Of a stretch of DNA of 64,000 bases, positions 7,147-15,618 are shown one piece after another. Below the pieces are notes generated by a model. That model did no database searches and had not been told where the DNA came from. It saw only the letters and a list, made by a program, of their open reading frames with translations. Positions within the stretch are counted from its first letter, which is position 1, and each line of letters begins with the position of its first letter. The stretch is from the NCBI RefSeq assembly GCF_014874065.1, contig NZ_JADBEE010000001.1, positions 1,178,001 through 1,242,000 of the forward strand, given 5' to 3'. The position numbers were made by a program, and so were the translations under genes. Source of the DNA: Nesterenkonia halotolerans. GTDB taxonomy: Bacteria; Actinomycetota; Actinomycetes; Actinomycetales; Micrococcaceae.

Positions 7147-8766
7147 GTGCGATGGACTTCGATGGAACTTGCGGCCCTGGCGACCGCGGCAGTGCCGGGC
7201 CTTTCCCCCACCGGCGTGGCCGTGGCGGCTGATGATGCCCGCGACTTCACGTCCGCCGTCGTCATCGACTCCGAGGGCCACCGCTGGCGGATCCGCTCCC
7301 CTCAGCACCAGGAGGCAGCGATGCGCCTGGAGACCGAGCTGCAGGTGCTGCGCGGATTCTCCACCGGCATCCGCGCCGAACTGCCCTTCCGGGTCCCTTC
7401 CGTGGCCGGCGCCGTCCGCCGAGGGGAGATGCGCACCTTCGTGTACAACCACCTGCCCGGCACCTCGCTGGAGCTCAGCGAGCTCACGTCTGCGTCCGAA
7501 GCCGTCATCGATGACATCGGACGCACCATCGCCGCCATCCATGACCTCGATGACGCAGTCGTGGACAACGCCGATCTGCCCCGCTACTCCGCGGAGCGCT
7601 ACCGCCAGCGCCGGCTCAACGAGCTGGACCAGGCGGCGACCACCGGGGAGATTCCGGCTCTGTTGCTGCGCCGCTGGGAGCACGCCATGGAGGACCGCGA
7701 ACTGTGGCGGTTCTCCCCTGCGGTGACCCATGGGGACCTGCACGAGGACTCGCTGCTGATCGAGGGCGAGCGCGTCGTCGCCGTCACCGGCTGGACCGAT
7801 CTGCACAGCGGAGACCCGGCCGATGACTTCGCCTGGCTGACCGCCGCCGGAGACGCGGAGTTCACCGAGAAGGTGCTCGCCGCGTATCACCGTCACCGCA
7901 CCGGGCAGGCCGATGAGCATCTGATGCGACGTGCCGCGCTCACCGCGGAGTTCGCGCTGGCCCAGTGGCTGGTTCGCGGTCACGCCAGCGAGAACCCGGA
8001 GATGGTCACCGAGGCCAAGGGGCTGCTGGAGCAGCTCAAGGTCGACATCGAGACCTATGGCGGTCAGCCGATCGCGCTGACTCCGATGGAGGGCGAGGAA
8101 CCACCGGCTCCTGCCGAGGTGCAGGATTCCCGGCCCGTGGCCCGCGCCGGCGCTGCCGCGACGGTGGCCGATACCGGCGAGTGGGCGGAGTCCGGAGAGG
8201 ACGACGACGAGCCCGCCGTCATTACCGATTCCCCGGCCTCCGGGGCTGCGTCCACCGCGACCGCTGACCATGAAGAGGTCATCGACGACCCAGACGCCAC
8301 CGGCAAGGTGCCGGCCTTCCATCCGCGTCCGCAGCCCGCGGACGACGCCACAGATGACGCCACCGGGGCGATCCCGATGGTGCATGACACGAATCCCGAT
8401 GAGGACACGGATCTGCCGATCCACGCTGACGAGACATCCGAGCGACGGGCCAAGCAGAAGAACTTCTTCCCCACCTCTGCCAGCTCTGCGGCCTCCGCCG
8501 CCTCAGTGGATTCGGCGACCTCGGCCCAGTCGGTGGCCTCGGCACACTCCGCTGATTCAGCGGGTTCGGCAGACTCAGCGGATTCCGCACCTTCGGCTCC
8601 CTCCGCTGATTCGCCGGCCTCCGCTGCCGAGCCCTCCAGCTCCGAGCGCGCTGGCTCCACGGACGAGACCCACGGCGTTGAGCAGGATCAGAATGCCGGT
8701 CAGGACCAGAACGGGGACGAGTCGATCTACCAGCGACACCCCGGTCTGCGCCCGCCGACCTCCTGA
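7147..8766 (+). CDS. Phosphotransferase-fold protein (probable pseudokinase) with long disordered tail
   Basis: 539 residues. Residues 1-300 match the aminoglycoside/macrolide phosphotransferase fold, with a VYNHLPGTSL hinge region and a catalytic loop THGDLHEDSLL. The family loop normally reads HGDxHxxN and is followed by an IDW metal-binding Asp. Here the Asn is Ser and the later site reads VTGWTD, so both magnesium ligands appear to be lost. Residues about 315-539 are acidic and disordered, including a Ser-Ala-Asp dipeptide-repeat stretch (about residues 440-500). There are no membrane segments. It is divergent from nudC. An antibiotic-modifying function should not be assumed. Confidence 0.7.
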   Translation: MRWTSMELAALATAAVPGLSPTGVAVAADDARDFTSAVVIDSEGHRWRIRSPQHQEAAMRLETELQVLRGFSTGIRAELPFRVPSVAGAVRRGEMRTFVYNHLPGTSLELSELTSASEAVIDDIGRTIAAIHDLDDAVVDNADLPRYSAERYRQRRLNELDQAATTGEIPALLLRRWEHAMEDRELWRFSPAVTHGDLHEDSLLIEGERVVAVTGWTDLHSGDPADDFAWLTAAGDAEFTEKVLAAYHRHRTGQADEHLMRRAALTAEFALAQWLVRGHASENPEMVTEAKGLLEQLKVDIETYGGQPIALTPMEGEEPPAPAEVQDSRPVARAGAAATVADTGEWAESGEDDDEPAVITDSPASGAASTATADHEEVIDDPDATGKVPAFHPRPQPADDATDDATGAIPMVHDTNPDEDTDLPIHADETSERRAKQKNFFPTSASSAASAASVDSATSAQSVASAHSADSAGSADSADSAPSAPSADSPASAAEPSSSERAGSTDETHGVEQDQNAGQDQNGDESIYQRHPGLRPPTS

Positions 8767-9008
8767 GCCCCTGCCTTCCTGAGACTTGGTTCACCGGACT
8801 TCGGCGCCTCACTGCTGAGCTGCCGGGTCTCCCAAACGCTTCTCTGTCTGACCCTCAATGCCGAGGTGACGCGCGATCACGGGAATGATCCCCCGTGCCG
8901 CGCAGTTGTCGGGTGAGTGTCGTCTCCCGACTCGTCAGACTCTGGGGCTACATCTGCGCCGTGACGGGCGCGCATTCACCCAACCGGCTGCAGCACAGGA
9001 TGACAATC
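8767..9008. other. Intergenic, no gene seen
   Basis: 242 bp between the kinase-like gene and the MFS gene. I see only a weak 6-bp inverted repeat (GTCGGG 8908-8913 / CCCGAC 8926-8931). An upstream in-frame extension of the MFS reading frame (from 8895) is judged non-coding because the Shine-Dalgarno sits at 8997. Confidence 0.4.
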
Positions 9009-10226
9009 ATGACCACGGCGGAACAGACCTCGACCAAGCGCAGGTTCTCGCGCAAGCAGGTGGCGATGGCCATTCTCGCGCTGTCCATCGGCGGCTTCGC
9101 CGTGGGCGTCACCGAGTTCGCGATCATGGGCCTCCAGCTCGAGGCCGTGCAGGACCTGGGCATCACCATCCCCCAGGCCGGCATGCTGATCAGCGCCTAT
9201 GCCGTGGGCGTGGTGATCGGCGCGCCCGTGCTGTCCATCCTCGGGGCCAAGCGTGAGCGAAAGTTCTATGCGCTGCTGCTGCTCGGGATCTTCGTCCTGG
9301 GTCACGTGCTGAGCTTCTTCGCCCCGAACTACGAGACCATGCTGGCGGCCCGATTCATCTCCGGGCTCCCCCACGGTGCCTACTTCGCTGTGGCGGCGCT
9401 GATGGCCGCCGAGATGGCCGGACCCGCCAAGCGCAGCCGCGCGATCGCCGTCGTCCTGGGTGGGTTGGCTATCTCGAATGTGATCGGCGTCCCGGTGGTG
9501 ACGGCCATGGGTCAGCAGTTCGGCTGGCGCTGGATGTTCATCAGCGTGATCGTGCTCGCCCTGATCACGATCGCGGCGGTGGCCCGCTACGCCCCGCGGC
9601 AGATGCCCCCGGCCAAGGCCACGATGCTCTCCGAGATCAAGGGCCTGAAGAACAAGCGGCTCTGGGTGGGCATCATGCTCGCCGTGGTCGGCTTCTCCGG
9701 GATGTTCGCGCTGTACTCCTATATCGCCCCGCTCAGTACCGAGGTCACTGGGTTCAGTGAGAGCTCACTGCCCTGGATCGTCGGGCTCTTCGGCGCTGGC
9801 ATGGTGGTCGGCACCTTCGTCGGTGGCTGGGCGGCGGACAAGTCCGTGCTGGGCACCGTGGTGGTCGCCATGGGACTCGTGGCGGTGTTCATGGTGCTCT
9901 TTGCCTCCACCGCGCACATTCCTGCGCTGATGCTGATCTTCCTCTTCCTGGTGGGCGTCTCCGCCAGCGCCTTGGGCCCCTCCATGCAGACTCACCTGAT
10001 CGACACCGCCCCCGATGCTCCTCAGCTCGCGGCCTCGCTGCACCATTCTGCATTCAACGCCGCCAATGCGCTCGGCGCGCTGGTGGGCGGACAGGTCATC
10101 GCCGCGGACCTGGGTCTGCGCGCCCCGAGCTACGTGGGTGCCGTGGCCGCCGCGCTGGGCGTGCTGGTCGCGCTTTACGCGATCCGGCTGACGCGCCGGA
10201 TGAAGTCCCCCCGCCAGGCGATCTGA
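9009..10226 (+). CDS. MFS transporter, DHA1 family (AraJ/CmlA-like exporter)
   Basis: 405 residues with twelve hydrophobic segments. The first helix carries GVTEFAIMGL, the recognisable start of AraJ/CmlA/PbuE-type DHA1 exporters. The helix 2-3 loop holds the antiporter-type motif region (GAKRERKFY), and RFISGLPHGAYF lies in helix 4-5. Such proteins export sugars, nucleosides or drugs by proton antiport; the substrate cannot be read from the sequence. The start at ATG 9009 is chosen because AGGA lies 8 nt upstream and the preceding in-frame residues are not membrane-like. It is followed after 47 bp by tenA, which has its own promoter-like hexamer. Confidence 0.85.
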   Translation: MTTAEQTSTKRRFSRKQVAMAILALSIGGFAVGVTEFAIMGLQLEAVQDLGITIPQAGMLISAYAVGVVIGAPVLSILGAKRERKFYALLLLGIFVLGHVLSFFAPNYETMLAARFISGLPHGAYFAVAALMAAEMAGPAKRSRAIAVVLGGLAISNVIGVPVVTAMGQQFGWRWMFISVIVLALITIAAVARYAPRQMPPAKATMLSEIKGLKNKRLWVGIMLAVVGFSGMFALYSYIAPLSTEVTGFSESSLPWIVGLFGAGMVVGTFVGGWAADKSVLGTVVVAMGLVAVFMVLFASTAHIPALMLIFLFLVGVSASALGPSMQTHLIDTAPDAPQLAASLHHSAFNAANALGALVGGQVIAADLGLRAPSYVGAVAAALGVLVALYAIRLTRRMKSPRQAI

Positions 10227-10261
10227 GCCGCTCGCTGCCCCAGCGTGTGGCGGCTGCTGGT

Positions 10262-10267
10262 TAGGCT
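10262..10267 (+). promoter_or_regulatory. -10 hexamer TAGGCT, leaderless start of tenA
   Basis: TAGGCT ends 6 nt before the ATG at 10274. There is no Shine-Dalgarno. Confidence 0.5.
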
Positions 10268-10273
10268 GATGCC

Positions 10274-10990
10274 ATGACTTCAGCCACGCCCTTCAGCACG
10301 ACCGCCGACGTCGCCGCGGAGAGTTTCGCCGGACAGCTTCGTCTCTCCACTGCGGCCGAGTGGGACGCCTCGGTGCATCACCGGTTTGTCGATCAGCTCT
10401 TCGCCGGGACTGTCAGCGATCAGGTCCTGGCCCGCTATCTGGTGCAGGATTACCAGTTCTTCGACGCGTTCATCGCGATGCTCGGCGCCTGCGTGGCCAC
10501 CACCGATTCGAAACCGGCGCGGCTGCGCTTCGCCGCGCAGCTCGGGATGCTCGCAGCGGATGAGGATGGCTACTTCCGGCAGACCTTCACTGAGCTGGGC
10601 GTGCCTGATTCCGAGGTCACCTCGCCGGAGTCGGCGACTCCCACGACGGACTTCGTCACCCAAATGTGGGAGGTGGCGCAGTCCCGAGACTATGCGGATC
10701 TGCTCGTGGTGCTGGTCATCGCCGAGTGGCTGTACCTGGACTGGGGCGAGCGCGACCTGCCACTGCCTGAGGCTCCGAAACACCGGGGCTGGATCGAGCT
10801 GCACCGGGGCGATGAGTTCCGTGCCTGGACTCAGTTCCTGATCGACGAGCTCAACCGTGTGGCTCCTCCGCTGGAGTCCGACGACGGCGCCCGGTTGTCC
10901 GAACGGTGGAAGCGTGTTGTCGGGATTGAACGGGCGTTCTTCGATGCGGCGTACTCCTCGGTGCCACTTGGGCCGCTAGCCGGCGGATAG
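10274..10990 (+). CDS. tenA: TenA-family aminopyrimidine hydrolase, TenA_E type
   Basis: 238 residues with the all-helical TenA/thiaminase II fold. Visible family landmarks are RYLVQDYQFFDAF (about residues 53-65) and the conserved YLDWGER helix. Classical TenA_C enzymes have a nucleophilic Cys a few residues before this helix; here the site reads VIAEWLYLDWGER with no Cys, which fits the TenA_E subgroup that uses Glu. The role would be salvage of thiamine pyrimidine fragments. No thi genes or TPP riboswitch are nearby. The last 15 bp overlap the end of the opposing HNH gene. Confidence 0.8.
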   Translation: MTSATPFSTTADVAAESFAGQLRLSTAAEWDASVHHRFVDQLFAGTVSDQVLARYLVQDYQFFDAFIAMLGACVATTDSKPARLRFAAQLGMLAADEDGYFRQTFTELGVPDSEVTSPESATPTTDFVTQMWEVAQSRDYADLLVVLVIAEWLYLDWGERDLPLPEAPKHRGWIELHRGDEFRAWTQFLIDELNRVAPPLESDDGARLSERWKRVVGIERAFFDAAYSSVPLGPLAGG

Positions 10991-11905
10991 GAATTTCTCG
11001 AATCGAGCGGCGAGGTGCTCCTGATTTGGCATGAGTTTCGGCCCTTTCGGGATGATTCTGAGCTTCCGACCGTGCTCCTCTTGAAGTCCATGGCGGAGCA
11101 TGGGGCCATCCACATGTTGCAAGATGTCCTCACGGACATGAATTCGATGGTCTTGATCAACGCCGAGGATGTTCGAATCGTAGGCAGCATGGTGAAGCTT
11201 GCACATCGCTAGTCCGTTGCTGATTTCAGCGAGACCACCGCGCGCATCCTCCAAGATATGCGCGGCGTCAAGCAGTTGGGCGTACCCCAACGAGCAAACA
11301 GAGCACTTCGTTGTGTAGGCAACCATCACATTGGACCGAAAATCTCGTTGGTGCAACCGCCTTCTCACCAATTGCTCCCGGTACTAGACCTTGACTCCCG
11401 CGATTTCAGCACCGAAGTCGATATCCGCCCGACTGGAGGACGTCATCCCCGAGGCTAGATCGAGGAGGGCCACTCTTCGGTTCTCGTCAATTCCTCGAAC
11501 TCGAACCGGAAAATATGCATCGTAGAGAGACCGCTGAACCGCGCGAAAGTAGATGATCGGCAGGTCATACTTTTCGGCGAGTCGAAGTCCCTCATTGTGC
11601 GATTGTTTCGTCGGGGCATCGGTGAACGCGTACTCGACAAGCCCGTCGCTGGTGATGCGATCGATATACGGGTTGTGTCGGCTGCTTGCGAGACCGGAAG
11701 TGACAGACAGTGTGCCGACCAAGTCTGCTGGCTTCCAGATGCCTTCCTGGTTGAATAACCTGTGGCGCGCCTGGGGAACATGATCCTTGAACTCGTTAAT
11801 CTCGATCCGGCTTAATGAACGGCTGCCTCTAGCGGATTTGCTATCAAGCCATGAGAAAGCCAGCCGGCGGAATTCAAGATCTTGAGTCAGGTCGAAGGGA
11901 GCCAT
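10976..11905 (-). pseudogene. HNH restriction-type endonuclease interrupted by an in-frame amber codon
   Basis: A 310-codon frame from ATG 11905 to the stop at 10976 is continuous except for one TAG at 11384-11386. Residues 1-173 are a DNA-recognition-like region with GIWKPADLVGTLSVTSG and a PYIDR...YAFTD stretch. The 136 codons after the TAG, in the same frame, contain RLHQRDFR and a full HNH domain (CSVC, AAHI, NGLAMC, HHAAYD). The linker YREQL continues without a frame change, so this is a point nonsense mutation, not a frameshift. No Shine-Dalgarno precedes a restart. The region is visibly less GC-rich than its neighbours, suggesting acquisition by transfer. It could be a dying Type IV-like restriction gene, or one dependent on readthrough. 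Confidence 0.8.
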
Positions 11906-11961
11906 GACACCATTCTCACGGATGAAGTATCGAAATCAGCGAATGTCTTCATTTGCATCCT

Positions 11962-14900
11962 CTAGCTGAAGTAGTCACGCGCCCCACGGATGTACTCCTG
12001 AAGGGCGTCCTCCTCCGGTAGATCAACACCTGGGACCGTCTCACCGTGCTCGACGTAGAAGAACGACGCTTCGATCTGCTCCAGGGGAACGCCATAGAGC
12101 CGGTGGAACGCCAGCCGGTAGACCGCCAGCTGGATCTGCTTCTCGCGCAGATCCTTGCCAGTGGGCACCATGCCGGTCTTCCAATCGACCAGACCCCAAG
12201 TGCACTGCTGCATCTGGGCATTGCGCTCCGCGGCCGGCTTCAGCTCCCATCGCTCAAAGTCCTCCGCGGTCAGGTCCCGGCCGGCGTCGTCCTTGCCGAA
12301 GATGGCATCGATCCGTCCACGGATGACCACCCCATCCAGGGTGGTCTCCACCGGGATCTCGGCGGCGTAGAGGCGACGCTGAGCCCACTCGGTCTGCGTG
12401 AAGCGCGCCTTCACCGTGGCGAGGTCGAAGGCGTCGTCGAGGTCCTCGTCACCTCGGTTGGGTTCCTCGATACCGGGCAGACGGCTGCGGGTCTCGTAAA
12501 ACTCCTCGATCCACTCGTGCATCACCGTGCCGCGGCGGGCAGCCTGCGAAGGTTTGACCGGCACGGGCCTGCGGGCGAACTCCGCCATGGACTCAGCATT
12601 GCGCGCCATGCCCACCACTCCAGAAACGCTGATGTGGCCAGGGAACCGGGGTTTCCCGGTGCCTCGCTGCTGAGTGCGCGCCCGATCCACCACCCATGCG
12701 GCCTCCTGCTCCCATGGGGTCAGCGGCAGCACTTCCTCACCGGAGGCAGTGGAGCGTTCCGCGAGCGCCTGTTCCACCAGTTCCGCGGCGCGGGTCAGTG
12801 CCTCGCGGCGTCCCGGCCGGTTCTGCGGCGCCTCCACGGCCATCATCTCCGGCAGCCGCACCTCGCCTTCTGGGGCGGCCTTCTTCCGGTACCTGCCGAT
12901 GGGCAGTGGGGCCAAGGGGTCGTAGGGCCACTGTGCACCAAAGAGATCGTTGCCCACGGGGTTGTCCTTCATATCCGGGATCTCGGCCCATTCCAGCGCC
13001 GCCGAGGCGTCCCCGAACCCGTCGGCGATCTCCCGGATCTCCAGGAGGAACTCTGATGGTTCCTTTCCGGCAGTCGTCCCGTAGAAGCAGGCACCGGTGC
13101 ACAGCAGCAGAGCCCTGGCCCTGGTCACTGCGACATAGGCGAGGCGACGTTCCTCCTCACGGCTGAAGTCCTGCACATCCTGGGTGTAGACGCGGTTCTC
13201 CTCGGTGAACGGCTTCCAGGCGCCCACGCCGGCAGCCACCGCCCAAGACCGCATGTCGGGCTGCTCGGATTCCCACTGCGGAATGCTGCGCCGGTCTCCG
13301 CGCAACGGCGCGGGCAGCATTCCGTTGCTGCCGGTCCAGCGGTCGGCCTTCTTGCTCGGGAACTTCTCCTCCCGCAGTCCGGCCACCACCACAACATCCC
13401 ATTCGAGCCCCTTCGAGGCGTGGATGGTCAGCAGCTGGATGGCACCGAGGGTGGGTTCGATGTCCGCTTGTTCCAGGCCGCGTTCCTTCTCCTCCGCCGC
13501 ATCCAGCCAGTCCAAGAAGCTGCGCAGATCTGGTGTGGTCTCGGTCGCGGCGTAGCTCTCCGCCTGATCGATCAAGGCGTCCAGCTGGCGCGCCGCGTAG
13601 TGCTGCTCCTCCCAGGGGCGGGCAGCAACTTCGATGTCCAGGCCGGTGTCGCTGACGATGCGTTGGATCAGCACACCCAGGTCCAGGGTGGCCCATTGGC
13701 GCAGTCGCCGGATCTGGTCCCTGGCCAGCAGCAGTCGACGGTGGCCTTCTGCGGAGAGTCCCAGCTGTTCCGCCTGCTCGGGTGCATCCTTCAGGCGTTC
13801 CAAAGCCTCCACCAGCGACGCCCGCTCGTCCATCTCCAGCTCGGTGGACTCGTGGCGGTCCTCCGCGTCGGTCTCGGTCGACGTCTCTCGCTGGGGCTCG
13901 TCCGGCGAGGGGGTGTTGTCAGGCTCGGCCGGCGATGGAGAGCGTTTCCGCAGCCCCTCGAGATCGCGCGCGGACTGCTGCAAACGCATCAAGTCCCGGG
14001 GGCCGATGCGGTAGCGCGCTCCCCCGAGGATGCGGATCAGCGCGTCGGAGCGACCTGGGTCTGAGATCACGCGCAGGTACGCCAGCACCTCGGCGACCTC
14101 GGGGGTGCTCAACAGCCCTGAGAGTCCCACCAGCTCGTAGTCCAGACCCGCCACCCGCAGGTGCTCGGCGATCGTCTCCAACTGGGCGCGTGTGCGGGCC
14201 AGCACAGCGCAGCTGGGGACCTCGCCTTGGGAATCGGGTTCCAGCACGGCCGCCAGCTGCTCGGTGATCGCCAGGGATTCCTCCACCTCGGAGGTGTACC
14301 ACCCGTAGCGCACGGTGGCTGTGTGTGCACCTTCGGGGGGACTCAGCGGCTTCAGCTGAGCGCGCAGATGCGCGTTGTGCTGCCTCCACGGCTTGTCTTG
14401 AGAGTCGGCGGTGTCCGGCTGGAAAGGCGTGACCAGGCGGTTCGCCACATCTAGGATCCGCTCCCCATTGCGCCAGGCCACGGTGAGCTGCAACAGATCC
14501 GCGGGGCGGCGGACACTGGTGTCAGCATCCAGCGCAGGGAAAGACTGCGGGAAGTCGAAGAGCTGACCTGCTGAGGCGCCGCGGAATCCATAGATGGACT
14601 GATTCGGATCACCCACCGCGGTGACGGCATGCCCAAGCCCTCCCGCGGAGCCGCCCGCCCCGTAGAGACTGCTGAACAGCGCCAACTGGGCGTAGGAGGT
14701 GTCCTGGAACTCATCGAGCAGCACGACCTTGTACTTCTCTCGCTCGGCCTCACCCGCGCTCGGGACCTCGAGTGCGATCTGCGCGGCAAAGCGCAGCAGG
14801 TCCCCATAGTCCATGAGTCCCTCGGTGAGCTTTCTGCGCTGATACCGGCGCACCAGCTCGGTCATCTCCCGGCGTACCCGCAGGGTGCGGATCAACTTGG

Positions 14901-15618
14901 CCTGTTCGCTGCTGGGATTCGTGCCCGCCTCCTGCCAGGCCTCCACCCGCGAGAGCTCTGCGTTGAGGTGGGCTTCCACATCTTCGGGGGTCTGCAGATG
15001 TTCGGCGCAGTCCCCGGCCAGACGCATCACGTACCCGGCGAGGCTTCCCGCGGATTGATCGGACTCCACGAGCACATCGGCGCGGTCGTAGGCGCTGACC
15101 AGTTGGTGGACCAGCTGCCAGGCCTTGGCCTCGCCGATGAGCTGAGTCTCGGGCTCGAGCCCGATCTGCAGGCCGTATTCGCTCACGAGCGTGTTGGCAT
15201 AGGAGTGGTAGGTGGAGACCGAGGGTGCCAGCAGCTCAGAGATATCGGCATGCTCCACCGCGGTGGCGACCTCGGCCGGCATGACGTCCTCGGGAGAGAT
15301 CAGCTCGGCCTCCAGCAGCTGCTCAAGCTTGCGGGTGATTCGTTCGCGCAGCTCTCCGGCAGCTTTGCGGGTGAAGGTCACGCCGAGAATCTCATCCGGG
15401 CGGACAATCCCGTTGGCGACCAGCCAGACCACGCGGTCAGCCATGGTCGCGGTCTTGCCTGAGCCGGCGCCGGCGACGACGAGCATCGGGTCCAGTCCCG
15501 ATTCGATGACGGCCTGCTGCTCGGATGTCGGGTACTGCCGTTTCTCGGCGGGGGTGTCGCGCTGCAGCGCGTCGACGATGTCGCGGGCGGTGTACCGGAG
15601 GGTGGGGGTCGTGGTCAT
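11962..15618 (-). CDS. adnB: AdnB subunit of the AdnAB helicase-nuclease
   Basis: 1218 residues. An N-terminal UvrD-like motor shows Walker A AGAGSGKT (about residues 50-57), motif II DEFQDTS, GDPNQSIYGFRGA, and VAVTRAR near residue 830. The C-terminal RecB-family nuclease shows GTVMHEWIEEF, GRIDAIF, VDWKTG and QLAVYRLAF, i.e. the Asp/Asp/Lys metal-site order. This resects double-strand breaks with AdnA. The start ATG 15618 overlaps the adnA stop as ATGA, which is why it is preferred to an in-frame start at 15648. A Ser/Glu-rich insert at about residues 540-590 separates helicase subdomains. Confidence 0.9.
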   Translation of the reverse strand: MTTTPTLRYTARDIVDALQRDTPAEKRQYPTSEQQAVIESGLDPMLVVAGAGSGKTATMADRVVWLVANGIVRPDEILGVTFTRKAAGELRERITRKLEQLLEAELISPEDVMPAEVATAVEHADISELLAPSVSTYHSYANTLVSEYGLQIGLEPETQLIGEAKAWQLVHQLVSAYDRADVLVESDQSAGSLAGYVMRLAGDCAEHLQTPEDVEAHLNAELSRVEAWQEAGTNPSSEQAKLIRTLRVRREMTELVRRYQRRKLTEGLMDYGDLLRFAAQIALEVPSAGEAEREKYKVVLLDEFQDTSYAQLALFSSLYGAGGSAGGLGHAVTAVGDPNQSIYGFRGASAGQLFDFPQSFPALDADTSVRRPADLLQLTVAWRNGERILDVANRLVTPFQPDTADSQDKPWRQHNAHLRAQLKPLSPPEGAHTATVRYGWYTSEVEESLAITEQLAAVLEPDSQGEVPSCAVLARTRAQLETIAEHLRVAGLDYELVGLSGLLSTPEVAEVLAYLRVISDPGRSDALIRILGGARYRIGPRDLMRLQQSARDLEGLRKRSPSPAEPDNTPSPDEPQRETSTETDAEDRHESTELEMDERASLVEALERLKDAPEQAEQLGLSAEGHRRLLLARDQIRRLRQWATLDLGVLIQRIVSDTGLDIEVAARPWEEQHYAARQLDALIDQAESYAATETTPDLRSFLDWLDAAEEKERGLEQADIEPTLGAIQLLTIHASKGLEWDVVVVAGLREEKFPSKKADRWTGSNGMLPAPLRGDRRSIPQWESEQPDMRSWAVAAGVGAWKPFTEENRVYTQDVQDFSREEERRLAYVAVTRARALLLCTGACFYGTTAGKEPSEFLLEIREIADGFGDASAALEWAEIPDMKDNPVGNDLFGAQWPYDPLAPLPIGRYRKKAAPEGEVRLPEMMAVEAPQNRPGRREALTRAAELVEQALAERSTASGEEVLPLTPWEQEAAWVVDRARTQQRGTGKPRFPGHISVSGVVGMARNAESMAEFARRPVPVKPSQAARRGTVMHEWIEEFYETRSRLPGIEEPNRGDEDLDDAFDLATVKARFTQTEWAQRRLYAAEIPVETTLDGVVIRGRIDAIFGKDDAGRDLTAEDFERWELKPAAERNAQMQQCTWGLVDWKTGMVPTGKDLREKQIQLAVYRLAFHRLYGVPLEQIEASFFYVEHGETVPGVDLPEEDALQEYIRGARDYFS

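Noticed and set aside
8460..8640. Tandem DNA repeat in the kinase-like gene tail
   Set aside because: The repetition is at protein level (Ser/Ala/Asp dipeptides) with varied codons and no fixed period, so low-complexity coding sequence explains it.
8895..9008. 38-residue N-terminal extension of the MFS protein
   Set aside because: The Shine-Dalgarno AGGA at 8997 points to ATG 9009, and the extension has no membrane or family character.
11372..11386. Frameshift as the cause of the split HNH gene
   Set aside because: Reading the codons through shows both halves in one frame with TAG between; 930 bp is a multiple of three.
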